A stretch of 64,000 nucleotides of DNA from RYN-230 sp963717125 (GTDB taxonomy: Bacteria > Actinomycetota > Actinomycetes > Streptosporangiales > Streptosporangiaceae), in assembly GCA_963717125.1 (NCBI GenBank), contig CAVQVG010000007.1, forward strand, positions 992,001 to 1,056,000, read 5' to 3'. The notes beneath the pieces are model-generated. The model was given only the letters and a program-made list of their open reading frames with translations, was not told the origin of the DNA and did not search any database. Of the stretch, positions 32,086-41,827 are shown in pieces. The position numbers and the translations under genes were made by a program. The first letter of the stretch is position 1; every line of letters begins with the position of its first letter.

Positions 32086-33173
32086 TTAGCTGTGGCGGAA
32101 CTCGACTACGTCGCCGTCGCGCATGACGTAGTCCTTGCCTTCTATCCGGACCTTGCCGGCGGCCCGGGCGGCGGCCATCGAACCGGCCGCGACCAGGTCG
32201 TCGTAGGCCACGATCTCCGCCTTGATGAAGCCGCGCTGGAAGTCGGTGTGGATCACCCCGGCCGCCTCCGGCGCGGTGGCGCCGACCGGGATCTCCCAGG
32301 CCCGGACCTCCTTGGGCCCGGCGGTCAGGAACGTCTGCAGGCCGAGCGCGGCGAAGCCGGCGTGGGCCAGCCGGTTCAGCCCGGGCTCCCCCATGCCCAG
32401 CCCGGCGGCCATCTCGGCCGCTTCTTCCTCGGGGAGTTCGGCCAGCTCAGCCTCGGTCTTGACGTCAAGGAAGATGGTCTCGGCCGGCGCCACCTGGGCG
32501 GCCAGCTTGGCCCGCAGGCCCTCGTCGGCCAGCTCGCCCTCGTCCATGTTGAACACGTACACGAACGGCTTGGCCGTCAGCAGGTGCAGCTCACGCACGT
32601 CGGCCAGGTCGATGCCGGCCGCGCCGCCCCGGCGTACAACGTGGTCCCGCCGTCCAGCAACTGCTGCGCGCGGGCGGCGGCATCGGCCATCCGCTGGCGT
32701 TCGGCATCCTTGCCGAACCTTGATTCCTTGGCCAGCCGGGGCACGGCCTTGTCGAGCGTTTGCAGATCGGCCAGGATCAGCTCGGTCGCGACCGTGTCGA
32801 TGTCCCGGCTGGGCGACACGTCGCCGTCCACGTGGCTCACGTCCGGGTCGGCGAACACCCGGACCACCTGGACGATCGCGTCCGTCTCGCGGATATGCGC
32901 GAGGAACTGGTTGCCCAGCCCCTGGCCTTGCGACGCGCCCCGGACCAGGCCGGCGATATCCACGAAGCGGGCGGTGGCGGGGACGATCTTGGCCGAGTCG
33001 AACATCTCGGCCAGCACGGGGAGGCGCGGATCCGGGATGCCGACCACGCCCACGTTCGGCTCGATGGTGGCGAACGGGTAGTTCGAGGCCAGCGCGCTGG
33101 CCCTGGTCAGCGCGTTGAACAGAGTGGACTTGCCGACGTTGGGCAGGCCGACGATGCCGATCGAGAGACTCAC
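32086..33173 (-). CDS. ychF: Ribosome-binding GTPase/ATPase YchF (frame interrupted near 32620)
   Basis: YchF (Ola1) is an almost universal Obg-family ATPase that binds ribosomes. GTG 33173 starts SLSIGIVGLPNVGKSTLFNAL, with P-loop GLPNVGKST, then YPFATIEPNVGVV, DIAGLVRGASQGQGLGNQFLA and VVRVF. After LDGGTTLYAGAA the frame runs to a stop. One base forward it continues GIDLADV, LLTAKPFVYVFN (the NxxE-type base region) and the TGS-like end IHTDFQRGFIKAEIV and DYVMRDGDVVEFRHS. The break lies within 32613-32634, in a GC-rich run, and looks like one lost base. Because the gene is so conserved, a sequence error is the most likely cause. Confidence 0.88.
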
Positions 33174-33240
33174 TCCGGCGAGTCTAGGCCGTCCGCGCGG
33201 CCACCCGGTTCTGTCGGCACCCGCTGGGAGCATGCCAGGC

Positions 33241-34518
33241 ATGGACGCGATCTCGGTGTTCGCCGGGCTGCTGCTGGCCCTGGCCATCGGTGCGGTGATT
33301 GGCTTCCTGTACGCGCGGAGCCGCCAGGCCGCGGCCGCGGCCGAGCTGACCGGCCAGGTCCGGGCGGCCGAGGAACGGGCCCGGGCCGCGCTGGACCGCG
33401 CCGCGCTCACCGACGGCCAGCTCGGCCAGCGCTTCGAGGCGCTCTCGGCGCAGGCCCTCGACGCCAGCGCGCGGCGCTTCATCGAGATGGCCGAGGGCCG
33501 GCTGAACGCGGCCAACGTGGCCGCGGCGGGCGAACTGGACGCCCGCCGGGCCGCCGTGGACCACCTGGTCGGCCCGCTCCGTGAGACGCTGAGCCGGCTG
33601 GAAGCCCAGCTCCGCGAGTCGGACGCGGACCGGCACCGGTCGCACGCCGCGCTGGCCGAGCAGGTGACGATCGCCCGGCGCAGCTCGGACGAGCTGCGCG
33701 CCCAGACGCAGGCGCTGGTGACCGCGCTGCGCCGGCCCGAGGCCCGCGGCCGGTGGGGTGAGATGCAACTGCGCCGGGTCGTCGAACTCGCCGGGATGAG
33801 CGCCCGCTGCGATTTCGAGGAACAGGTCAGCGTCACTTCCGACCATGGCGCCCAACGCCCCGACATGGTGGTCAGGCTGGCCGGTGGCAAGAACATCGTG
33901 GTGGACTCAAAAGTTTCACTGGCCGCGTATCTGGAGGCGGCCGAGACCACCGACCCGGATGTACGGGAAACCCGGTTGCGCGCGCACGCCCGGCACCTGC
34001 GTGATCACGTGGACAGCCTGGCGGCCAAGGCGTACTGGTCGGTGCTCAGCCCGACACCGGAGTTCGTCGTGCTGTTCATTCCCGGGGAGGCGTTCCTGGC
34101 CCCGGCCCTGGAACATGACCCGGGCCTGCTGGAACACGCGATGTCCCGCAGGGTGCACATCGCCACGCCGACCACCCTGGTCAGCCTGCTGCGCACCGCC
34201 CAGTACGCCTGGCAGCAGGCCGCCCTGTCGGAGAACGCACGGGCCGTGTTCGACCTCGGCCGCCAGCTCTACGAGCGGATCGGCCGGCTGAGCGGCCAGG
34301 TGGACAAGGTGGGCAAGGCGCTGACCAACGCGGTCGCCGCGTACAACCAGGCGGTCGGCGGGCTGGAATCCAGCGTGCTGGTCAGCGCGCGGCGGCTGAA
34401 CCAGCTCGGCGTGGTGGACGCCGACCTGGACCCGCCCGCCCTGGTCGAGGCGACCACCCGGGCGCTGTCCGCTCCGGAGCTGACCACCCGGAACTGGCCA
34501 CCGCCCCGGACCGGCTGA
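33241..34518 (+). CDS. rmuC: DNA recombination protein RmuC
   Basis: The 425-residue protein begins with a membrane anchor (VFAGLLLALAIGAVIGFLYA), a coiled-coil of about 140 residues (QVRAAEERARAALDRAAL), and the RmuC nuclease-like domain. That domain includes RRPEARGRWGEMQLRRVVELAGM, RPDMVVRLAGGKNIVVDSKVSL and FIPGEAFLAPAL. ATG 33241 is chosen with GGGAG ten bases upstream; ATG 33232 is too close to it. It is divergent from ychF by 67 bases. RmuC limits inversions at short repeats in E. coli. Confidence 0.92.
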   Translation: MDAISVFAGLLLALAIGAVIGFLYARSRQAAAAAELTGQVRAAEERARAALDRAALTDGQLGQRFEALSAQALDASARRFIEMAEGRLNAANVAAAGELDARRAAVDHLVGPLRETLSRLEAQLRESDADRHRSHAALAEQVTIARRSSDELRAQTQALVTALRRPEARGRWGEMQLRRVVELAGMSARCDFEEQVSVTSDHGAQRPDMVVRLAGGKNIVVDSKVSLAAYLEAAETTDPDVRETRLRAHARHLRDHVDSLAAKAYWSVLSPTPEFVVLFIPGEAFLAPALEHDPGLLEHAMSRRVHIATPTTLVSLLRTAQYAWQQAALSENARAVFDLGRQLYERIGRLSGQVDKVGKALTNAVAAYNQAVGGLESSVLVSARRLNQLGVVDADLDPPALVEATTRALSAPELTTRNWPPPRTG

Positions 34519-34560
34519 TTGCCGTGCCAGACCAGGAAGGGACGGCCGGATAATAACCGG

Positions 34561-35265
34561 GTGGCATCAGCGAGCGAGCCCAGCAGCCCAGCAGACAACC
34601 CGCCGCCCCGGCTGAACATGCTGGCCAGGGTCGGCAACCTGGCGTACGACCGAGTCCTGTTCTTCAGTGACGCGATCTTCGCCATCGCGATCACCCTGCT
34701 GGTGCTGGACATCAAGATCCCGGCCGACGGCGTCTCCGCGGCCACACTCCACGACGAGCTGTCGAGCATGGTCAGCTTCGGGATCAGCTTCGTGGTGATC
34801 GGCCTGTTCTGGATCGGCCATCACTCGCTGAGCCGGTACATCGCCGCGTTCGACCGTCCCCTCATCGGCATCAACCTGGCTTTCCTCGGCACCATCGCGT
34901 TCCTGCCCTACCCGACCAGGCTGCTCAGCACCGGACAGAACAGTCCCAGCACGGCCGCGGTCGTGTTCTACGCGGCCTGGATCGCCGCGGCCGGCCTGGC
35001 CGAGAACGCGATCTGGGTATACGCGAGCCACGTCAAAGGGCTCCTGGTACCCGCGACCTCATCCGAGCTACGCCGCTACCTGACCCTGCGGATGCTGATC
35101 GCGCCGGTGGTGTTCCTGCTGTCGATCCCGCTGGCGTTCTACTCACCCAGCAACACGCCCTACTTCTGGCTGCTGATCGTGGTGGCTGGGCGTGCACTGC
35201 GGCGTTTCGGGCGGCACGAGGACGCCGCGGACGGCGCTGAGCGCGCCGCCGGCGCAGACCTCTGA
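34561..35265 (+). CDS. TMEM175-like (DUF1211) potassium channel protein
   Basis: This is a membrane protein of about 234 residues. The FSDAIFAIAITLLVLDIKIP helix is the hallmark first helix of prokaryotic TMEM175, whose FSD motif helps form the pore of a potassium-leak channel. Five further helices follow (ISFVVIGLFWIGHHSL, NLAFLGTIAFLPYP, VVFYAAWIAAAGLAE, MLIAPVVFLLSIPLAFY, FWLLIVVAG), giving the single six-helix repeat of bacterial members. GTG 34561 is a plausible start, though no clear ribosome-binding site is near; ATG 34618 is the alternative. Confidence 0.82.
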   Translation: MASASEPSSPADNPPPRLNMLARVGNLAYDRVLFFSDAIFAIAITLLVLDIKIPADGVSAATLHDELSSMVSFGISFVVIGLFWIGHHSLSRYIAAFDRPLIGINLAFLGTIAFLPYPTRLLSTGQNSPSTAAVVFYAAWIAAAGLAENAIWVYASHVKGLLVPATSSELRRYLTLRMLIAPVVFLLSIPLAFYSPSNTPYFWLLIVVAGRALRRFGRHEDAADGAERAAGADL

Positions 35266-35368
35266 GACTTGCCTGGTCGGCGTGTCATCGGCCCAGTGGC
35301 CAGCCACCCCGGGGTAGCGTGGCTGGGGTGCTGTCGCTGGCACGGCGTCAGCCTGGGAGGAGGGCGGG

Positions 35369-36087
35369 GTGTCTCAGCCATGGCACGAAGCATCCTGGAC
35401 TCCGGCCCAGCCCGGACCGTCCTGGGCGCAGCCCGACCCAGCTGGGCCCGGCGATGAATCGGCCGCCGACTGGGTCGGTCTGACCGGGTCGGCTCCCATC
35501 GGCCGGCCGATGATCCGGCCGACGGCGGCGCACCGCCGGACCGGGCCCGCGGCGAGGCCGCCGGTCACCGGCGCGGGCCGCGGCTCACCGGGCGCGGCGC
35601 CATCGCGGGCATGCTGCTGGTCTTCTTCATCGGCGTGCTGGCCGCCAGCTGGCTGCACTGGGGCCCCCTGGCCGACGTGAGCTTCCTGGGCGGCAGCGTC
35701 GCGGCCGCCTGGTACACCAAGCAGCGCGACCTGCTCACCGTCGCGGTCAGCCCGCCGCTGCTGTTCTTCATCGTCGTGGTCTGTGTCAAGGCCCTCACCG
35801 CGGCGGGCAACACCGCGCTGTCCACGGTGGAGGGGACCGCGCTGACCCTGGCCAACGTCGCGCCCTGGCTGTTCGCCGGGGTCGCGGCGTCCCTGATCAT
35901 CGTGTGGTGCCGTGGCCTGCCCCGCTGCGTGGCCGACCTGCGCCGCGGCCTCCGCCCGGATCTGGCCCGGCAGGCCGCCGACCACGCCGACCCCGGCAGT
36001 ACGGCCGCCGACCCCGGCGACCCGGACAGCACCAGCAGCACGGCCGCCCTCGGCGGCTACCAGCCCGCCGTCAAGCGGTATCGCTGA
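35369..36087 (+). CDS. DUF6542-type membrane protein (frame interrupted at about 35455-35520)
   Basis: GTG 35369 has a strong GGAGGAGGG site and starts a Pro/Trp-rich segment (SQPWHEASWTPAQPGPSW). Around 35455-35520 the coding frame moves back one base and continues as ADDPADGGAPPDRARGEAAG, then LTGRGAIAGMLLVFFIGVLA, the start of a four-helix membrane domain. It ends with LANVAPWLFAGVAASLIIVW and a charged tail. The domain resembles actinobacterial DUF6542 proteins, which have a disordered N-terminus and four helices. ATG 35611 could be an internal start if the break is real. A one-base loss is the simplest explanation. Confidence 0.7.
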
Positions 36088-36106
36088 GCAAGCGGGTCGT
36101 GCGGCG

Positions 36107-37057
36107 TCAGCGCGCGGCCCGGCGCAGTTCCGGAGGCAGCGCGAACACCAGCCGCTCCTCGACCGCCTCGACCTCTTCCACGGTGCCGTAACCGAGCTCG
36201 GCCAGCCGGGCCAGCACGCCGGACACCAGTTCCTCCGGGACCGAGGCGCCGCTGGTCACGCCGACCGTGCTCGCGCTGTCCAGCCACTTCTCGTCGATGT
36301 TCGCGGCGTCATCGACCAGGTACGCGGCCGTGGCCCCCGCTTCCAGGGCCACCTCGACCAGCCGGACCGAGTTCGACGAGTTGTCCGAACCCACCACGAT
36401 GACCAGGTCCGCGTCGGTGGCGATCTTCTTGACCGCGACCTGGCGGTTCTGCGTCGCGTAGCAGATGTCGTCGCTGGGCGGGTCGATCAGCTGCGGGAAA
36501 CGTTCCCGCAGCTTGGCCACGGTCTGGATGGTCTCGTCCACGGACAGCGTGGTCTGGGACAGCCAGGCCACCTTGGCCGGGTCGCGGACCTGCACGTCCG
36601 CGCCGCCGTCGGGGCCGTCCACCAGGTGAATGCTGGCCGGGGCCTCGCCGGTGGTGCCTTCCACTTCCTCGTGGCTGCGGTGCCCGATGAGCAGGATGTC
36701 GTAGTCCTGGGCGGCGAAGCGTCTGGCCTCGTTGTGCACTTTGGTGACCAGCGGGCAGGTCGCGTCGATGGTCCGCAGGCCGCGGCGTTTCGCTTCGTCG
36801 CGCACGGCCGGGGAGACGCCGTGCGCGGAGAAGACGACGACCGCCCCCTCCGGGACGCTGTCCGTCTCTTCCACGAAGATCGCGCCGCGCGCTTCCAGTT
36901 CCCGGACCACGTGCGTGTTGTGCACGATCTGCCTGCGCACGTAGACCGGAGCGCCGTAGCGCTCAAGGGCCATCTCGACGGCCTGCACGGCTCGGTCAAC
37001 GCCTGCGCAGTAACCGCGGGGCTTGGCGAGCAGTACGCGTCGGGTAGTCACGGGCAT
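36107..37057 (-). CDS. ispH: 4-hydroxy-3-methylbut-2-enyl diphosphate reductase IspH (LytB)
   Basis: This is the last enzyme of the MEP isoprenoid pathway, making IPP and DMAPP with a 4Fe-4S cluster. The 316-residue protein has the three cluster cysteines in PRGYCAGVDRAV, TIDATCPLVTKVH and ICYATQNRQ. Substrate-binding histidines are in IVHNTHVV and FSAHGVS, with the TTGEAP and SNSVRL motifs. ATG 37057 follows AGGGGAC; upstream starts in the same frame lack conserved sequence. It is divergent from the lipid-droplet protein gene, the arrangement seen at M. tuberculosis lytB2 (Rv1110)-Rv1109c. Confidence 0.95.
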   Translation of the reverse strand: MPVTTRRVLLAKPRGYCAGVDRAVQAVEMALERYGAPVYVRRQIVHNTHVVRELEARGAIFVEETDSVPEGAVVVFSAHGVSPAVRDEAKRRGLRTIDATCPLVTKVHNEARRFAAQDYDILLIGHRSHEEVEGTTGEAPASIHLVDGPDGGADVQVRDPAKVAWLSQTTLSVDETIQTVAKLRERFPQLIDPPSDDICYATQNRQVAVKKIATDADLVIVVGSDNSSNSVRLVEVALEAGATAAYLVDDAANIDEKWLDSASTVGVTSGASVPEELVSGVLARLAELGYGTVEEVEAVEERLVFALPPELRRAAR

Positions 37058-37338
37058 GTCCCCTATGGTAGATGAGCCCGGGGTGCCCCATGCAGAGGCG
37101 GACGCCTCATCCGCCTCAGAGCTGGCCGCAGCGCCGGACTGAGTAGGGTGAGCGTCGCCGCTCGCGTAGCAGGGCCAGGCCGGATCTGGTACGACTGTGG
37201 CTGTCACGAGCCTGAACCGACGCGGCCGGGCCAGACACCCGGCACGCCTGCACAACTGCCCGCAGGCCGACCGAGCCGGGCGCGCCGGGAACAACCGAGC
37301 CCGGTGCGCCGGGAACTCAGCGTAGGAGAACGATCGCC

Positions 37339-38097
37339 ATGCCTTTGCCCCAGGTCAGTGACCGCATCAAGGAACTCCCCGGACAGGCGCTACGGGCCGT
37401 GTTCGCCGGCGTCGGCCAGTTGCTGCTCGCCGCCGACAAGGTCCGGGCCCAGCTCGCCGCGCCACCGGACGCGCCGGCCGCGCCGGCCGAGCCGCCGGCC
37501 ACCCCCGCGCCGCCAGCCACGTCCGCCCCGCCGGCTCCCCAGGCTGAGGCATCGCCGGCGGCGGGTTCGTCGGTGCCGGCCCCGCAGGCATCCGACCCGG
37601 CCGACTCGCGCTGGCGGAGTCTGGACAAGACCGGGAATGTCCGGCTGCTCCCCGACGGCGAGGAAGACCTGAGCGGGACGGCCAGCACGCCGGCGGCGGC
37701 GGCTGCGGCGGCTGCTGCGGCGGCGGCGGCGGCTGCGGCTGAGCCCGCGGTAGCCGCTGAGCCCGCCCCAGCCGAGCCCGCCGAACCGACCGCAGCCGAG
37801 GTGGCTGAGCCTGAGCCCGCCGACCTGGCCGAGCCCACGCCGGCCGAACCTGCCGTGCCCACCGCCGCTGAAGTGGCCGAGCCTGCGCCCGCGGAGCCGG
37901 CGGCGGCCGAGCCCGCCGCCGCGCTCCCGGTGGCCGGATACGACCAGCTCTCGGTGGCGTCGCTGCGGGCCCGGCTACGGGTGCTGGACGTGGCCCAGGT
38001 GCAGACGCTGCTGAACTACGAGAAGGCGAACCAGGGCCGGGCCGACATGATCACCATGTTCGAGCGGCGGATCGCCAAGCTGGAGCAGGGCGGCTGA
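37339..38097 (+). CDS. Actinobacterial lipid-droplet-associated-type protein (Rv1109c-like)
   Basis: The 252-residue protein has an amphipathic N-terminal helix (VSDRIKELPGQALRAVFAGVGQLLLAADKVRAQL), a long Pro/Ala linker with a run of about 17 alanines (near 37690-37740), then Ala-Glu-Pro repeats. A compact C-terminal helical segment follows (YDQLSVASLRARLRVLDVAQ, then LLNYEKANQGRADMITMFERR). The same end-domain layout and position between ispH and xseA is found in mycobacterial Rv1109c-type proteins annotated as lipid-droplet-associated. ATG 37339 follows GTAGGAGAACGATCGCC. The alanine run is GCN-repeat encoded and may vary in length. Confidence 0.75.
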   Translation: MPLPQVSDRIKELPGQALRAVFAGVGQLLLAADKVRAQLAAPPDAPAAPAEPPATPAPPATSAPPAPQAEASPAAGSSVPAPQASDPADSRWRSLDKTGNVRLLPDGEEDLSGTASTPAAAAAAAAAAAAAAAAEPAVAAEPAPAEPAEPTAAEVAEPEPADLAEPTPAEPAVPTAAEVAEPAPAEPAAAEPAAALPVAGYDQLSVASLRARLRVLDVAQVQTLLNYEKANQGRADMITMFERRIAKLEQGG

Positions 38098-38128
38098 GCG
38101 GTCGCCGCCCCGGGAAACCTGGCGGGTC

Positions 38129-39376
38129 ATGATGGCGCTGGACACGTCCGCGGACGCGCCGGTCCCGGTCCGGACCATCCTCCGGCTGACCGGTGAGTGG
38201 ATCAGCCGCCTCGGCCGGGTCTGGGTGGAGGGTCAGATAGCGGAGCTGACCAGGCGCGGCGGCACGGTGTTCCTGACCCTCCGCGACCCGGTGGCCGCGG
38301 TGTCGGTCCGGGTGATCTGCCCGCGCACCGTGCTGGACGCGACCGACCCGCCACCCGGCGAAGGCGCCCGCGTCGTCGTCTGGGCCAAACCCGACTTCAA
38401 CACCAACCGCGGCGCTTTCTCCCTATCCGCGCTGGAAATCCGCGCCGTCGGCATCGGCGAGCTGCTCGCCCGGCTGGAACGGCTGCGCCGTGCCCTGGCC
38501 GCGGAAGGGCTGTTCGCGCCGGAACGCAAGCACCCGCTGCCGTTCCTGCCCGGCACAATCGGCTTGATCTGCGGACGTGACTCGGCGGCCGAAAGGGACG
38601 TGCTGCGCAACTCGGCTCGCCGCTGGCCAGCCGTCCAATTCCGGGTCGAACAGGTCGCCGTTCAGGGCCAGTACGCGGTGACCGAAGTGGTGGACGCCCT
38701 GCACCGGCTGGACGCCGACCCGTCGGTGGCCGTGATCATCATTGCCCGCGGCGGCGGCTCGATCGAGGACCTGCTGCCGTTCTCCGACGAAACCCTGATC
38801 AGAGCGGTGGCCGAGGCCCGCACGCCGGTGGTCAGCGCGATCGGTCATGAACAGGACTCGCCCCTGCTCGATCTGGTCGCCGACGTGCGCGCGTCGACCC
38901 CCACCGACGCGGCCCGGCGGGTCGTCCCCGACGTGGCCGAGCAGTTCGCGCTGATCGGACAGCTGCGCGGCCGGGCCCGCCGCTGCCTGGCCGGCCGGCT
39001 GGACCGCGAGCTGAGCTGGCTGGCCAGCATGCGATCCCGGCCCGCGCTGGCCGCGCCGGCCCGGGAGGTGCAGCGCCGCCAGGAAGCCATCTCGGCCCTG
39101 GCCGAACGCGGCCGGCGGCGGCTCGAAGCGATGCTGGACCGGGCCGAAGACGGCGTGTCACACACCCGGGCCAGGTTGCTGGCGCTGTCCCCGGCGGCCA
39201 CGCTGAGCCGCGGCTACGCCATCGTGCAGCGCGCGGATGGCACCGTCGTCCGGTCCGCGGCGCAGCTGGCGCCGGGCGAGCGGATCACCATCCGGCTGGC
39301 CGAGGACGAGCTGACCGCGGTAGCGGAAACGGCCAATCGGTCCACGGCGGGGCAGGGTAACACACGGGACGCCTAA
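38129..39376 (+). CDS. xseA: Exodeoxyribonuclease VII large subunit
   Basis: The 415-residue protein has the N-terminal OB fold (VRTILRLTGEWISRLGRVWVEGQIAEL), the GRDSAAERDVLRNSARRWP motif, IIIARGGGSIEDLLPF and SAIGHEQDSPLLDLVAD of the catalytic domain. A coiled-coil follows, and a C-terminal strand-rich ending SRGYAIVQRADGTVVRS. ExoVII degrades single-stranded DNA together with the small subunit. The start is ATG 38129 or the next ATG. Unusually, the small-subunit gene xseB is 2.1 kb further on, with an acyltransferase gene between. Confidence 0.95.
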   Translation: MMALDTSADAPVPVRTILRLTGEWISRLGRVWVEGQIAELTRRGGTVFLTLRDPVAAVSVRVICPRTVLDATDPPPGEGARVVVWAKPDFNTNRGAFSLSALEIRAVGIGELLARLERLRRALAAEGLFAPERKHPLPFLPGTIGLICGRDSAAERDVLRNSARRWPAVQFRVEQVAVQGQYAVTEVVDALHRLDADPSVAVIIIARGGGSIEDLLPFSDETLIRAVAEARTPVVSAIGHEQDSPLLDLVADVRASTPTDAARRVVPDVAEQFALIGQLRGRARRCLAGRLDRELSWLASMRSRPALAAPAREVQRRQEAISALAERGRRRLEAMLDRAEDGVSHTRARLLALSPAATLSRGYAIVQRADGTVVRSAAQLAPGERITIRLAEDELTAVAETANRSTAGQGNTRDA

Positions 39377-39471
39377 CAAATCTGTTCCTGCCCATTACCT
39401 GCCCCGGCGTTTCTTCCCGCCGTGCAGTGGCGAAGATCAGATCATTGCTGCGAGCCGGGGGGAACAGCGCA

Positions 39472-41458
39472 ATGGTGACAGAACAGGTCAGTAACGGCAC
39501 GTCGGCCAGCCGGACGGCAGCGCGGCTACCAGGACTCGATGGGCTACGGGCGCTGGCCGTCCTGGCCGTTATCGCCTTTCATGAGCAGTTGACCGCGTTT
39601 CCGGGGGGATTTCTCGGCGTCGATGTCTTTTTCGTGCTGAGCGGATACCTCATCACGGATCTGCTCGTCGCGCAGTGGAACCGGCACGGCGGGCTCCGGC
39701 TGGGTAGCTTCTGGGCCCGCCGGGCCCGCCGGCTGCTGCCCGCCCTGGCCACCATGCTGGTGGTGGTAACCGCGGCCACCGCGGTCATCGAGCCGGGCCA
39801 GCTGGCGGCGCTGCGGCCGACTCTGCTCGCGGCGGTCACCTATTCGAGCAACTGGTGGCAGGCGCTGCACCACCAGTCGTACTTCACCCTGTTCGGGCCG
39901 CCACCCCCGCTGCAGCACCTGTGGTCGCTGGCCATCGAGGAGCAGTTCTACCTGATCTGGCCGCTGCTGCTGATCGCGATGCTGCGCCTGTGCCAGAGCA
40001 GCCGGCTGCGGCCGGCGTCGCCTGGCTGGGCGCGGCCCTGTCCGCCCTGGCCACGGTGCTGATCTATCTGCCCGGGGCCGATCCGTCCCGGGTCTACTAC
40101 GGCACCGACACGCACTCGTCCGCGCTGCTCATCGGCTCGGCGCTGGCGCTCAGCTGGCCGCTGCGGCGGCTGCGCGCGCTGACCGCGGACCGGGCGCGGG
40201 TCGTCGACGGCCTGGGGCTGGCCGGGCTGGCCCTGCTGGGCTGGGCTATGGGTCATTACCGCGGCGGCGACCGGGCCCTGTACCCGGCCGGGCTGCTCAT
40301 CGCCGCGCTCGGCGCCGGGGCGGTCGTGCTGGCCGCGGCCAGCCCGGGCCTGGTCGGCTGGGTGCTCGGCCTGCCGCCGCTGCGCTGGCTAGGCGTCCGG
40401 TCCTACGGGATCTACCTGTGGCACTGGCCGGTGATCGCGCTGACCACGGCCGCCCTGGCCCAGTCGCAGGCGCGTCCCGGCCCGCTGATCTGGGCCGCCG
40501 AGGCCGCCCTGGCCGTCGGCCTGGCCGCCGTGTCCTGGCGGTGGATCGAGGCGCCGATCATCCAGGATGGCTTCCGGGTCACCGCGCGGTCCCGGCTGCA
40601 CACGCTGACCAGGTCGCTGCGGGTGGTGCACCGGGCGCCCGCCCGGATCTTCCCGGCGGTCGGCGTGCTGGCCGCGGCCGCGGTGACGTTCACCGCGGGC
40701 TACGGGGTGCTGCACGCCCGGTCCTCGTCCGGGCTGGCCGAGCAGATCAGCCAGGGCGTCCGGGTCACCCAGCACGACCTGGCCGGGCCGCCAGCCACCG
40801 CCCCGGCGGCGGCCACGCCGGCCACAGCCACGCCGACGACAGGAACGCGGACGACAGGAACGCCGGCCCAGGAACGCCGGCCCCGGCCGCATCCCCGGCC
40901 GCGCTCGCCGCGGCCCGGGTCTCCGGTGCCCAGGTCACCGCGATCGGCGACTCGGTGATGCTCGCCTCGGCCCCCCAACTACAGAACGCCCTCCGGGGCA
41001 TCTCCATCGACGCCCAGGTCAGCCGCCAGGTCAGCGCCGGGCTCGGCGTCGTCCAGCACATGGCCGCGACCGGCCGGCTGCGCCACGTGCTGCTGTTCGC
41101 GCTCGGCACGAACGGCTCATTCACCGCCGCCCAGCTGCACCAACTGCTGGCCATCATCGGCCCGAACCGCGAGCTGGTGCTGGTCAACACGTACGAAGCC
41201 AGATCGTGGGAGGCCGCCGACAACCGGCTCATCGACACGGCCGCGCGCAGGTACCCCAACGTGTACCTGGCCAACTGGTTCGCCACCATCGAGCACCGCA
41301 CCAGCCTGCTGTGGCCGGACGAGGTCCACCCGCAGCCATCCGGCGCCCGGCTCTACGCCCACATGGTCGCCGCCACGGTGCGTTCCGCGCTGTCGGCCGG
41401 CCCGGCCGCCGCCCCCACCGGGCCGTCCCTGGCGCACCACCTCAGGCCCATCTCCTAA
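39472..41458 (+). CDS. OatA-type acyltransferase-3 with C-terminal SGNH domain (two frame breaks)
   Basis: This is an envelope O-acyltransferase. ATG 39472 (or GTG 39427) begins LPGLDGLRALAVLAVIAFHE, the acyltransferase-3 start with its catalytic His; then FFVLSGYLITDLL and LQHLWSLAIEEQFYLIWPL. Near 40005-40020 the frame moves by -1 and continues AGVAWLGAALSALATVLIY, then LGVRSYGIYLWHWPVIAL. Near 40862-40885, in a short direct repeat AACGCCGGCCC, it moves by -1 again into an SGNH esterase domain (AIGDSVMLAS, and DEVHPQPSG as the DxxH block). Joined, about 660 residues match OatA-like enzymes. It splits xseA from xseB. Confidence 0.82.
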
Positions 41459-41534
41459 CGACCTGACCGCTGCTGTGACCCGCTCTTGACGCCGGGTGCC
41501 CGGGCCGTGGCCGGGAGCCGGCTACCTTGATGCC

Positions 41535-41816
41535 GTGAGCGCCAAGGAGCCCGGTAACCAGCCCGCCCCGGCGGCCGACCGGGCCGCCGACAGGGCCATC
41601 GACGGTTCGGCCGCGCTCAGCTACGAGCAGGCCAGGGATCAGCTCACCGAGGTGGTGCGCCAGCTCGAGGCGGGCGGCCTGACCCTGGAGCAGTCCCTCG
41701 ACCTGTGGGAGCGCGGCGAGCGGCTGGCCGCGATCTGCGAGCAGTGGCTGGAAGGCGCCCGGGCCCGGCTGGCCGCGGCGGCCCCCGCCCGCCCGCCGGG
41801 CGCCGCTGCGGACTGA
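41535..41816 (+). CDS. xseB: Exodeoxyribonuclease VII small subunit
   Basis: The 93-residue protein has the small-subunit pattern: LSYEQARDQLTEVVRQLEAGGLTLEQSLDLWERGERLAAICEQWL at residues 24-70 (two helices; the L.LEQSLDLWERG core is diagnostic). GTG 41535 is chosen because the sequence upstream looks non-coding. Flanking segments are Ala/Pro-rich. It converges on a TetR gene 11 bases away. It works with XseA, whose gene lies 2.1 kb upstream behind an inserted acyltransferase gene. Confidence 0.92.
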   Translation: MSAKEPGNQPAPAADRAADRAIDGSAALSYEQARDQLTEVVRQLEAGGLTLEQSLDLWERGERLAAICEQWLEGARARLAAAAPARPPGAAAD

Positions 41817-41827
41817 CCGCCTCCGGA

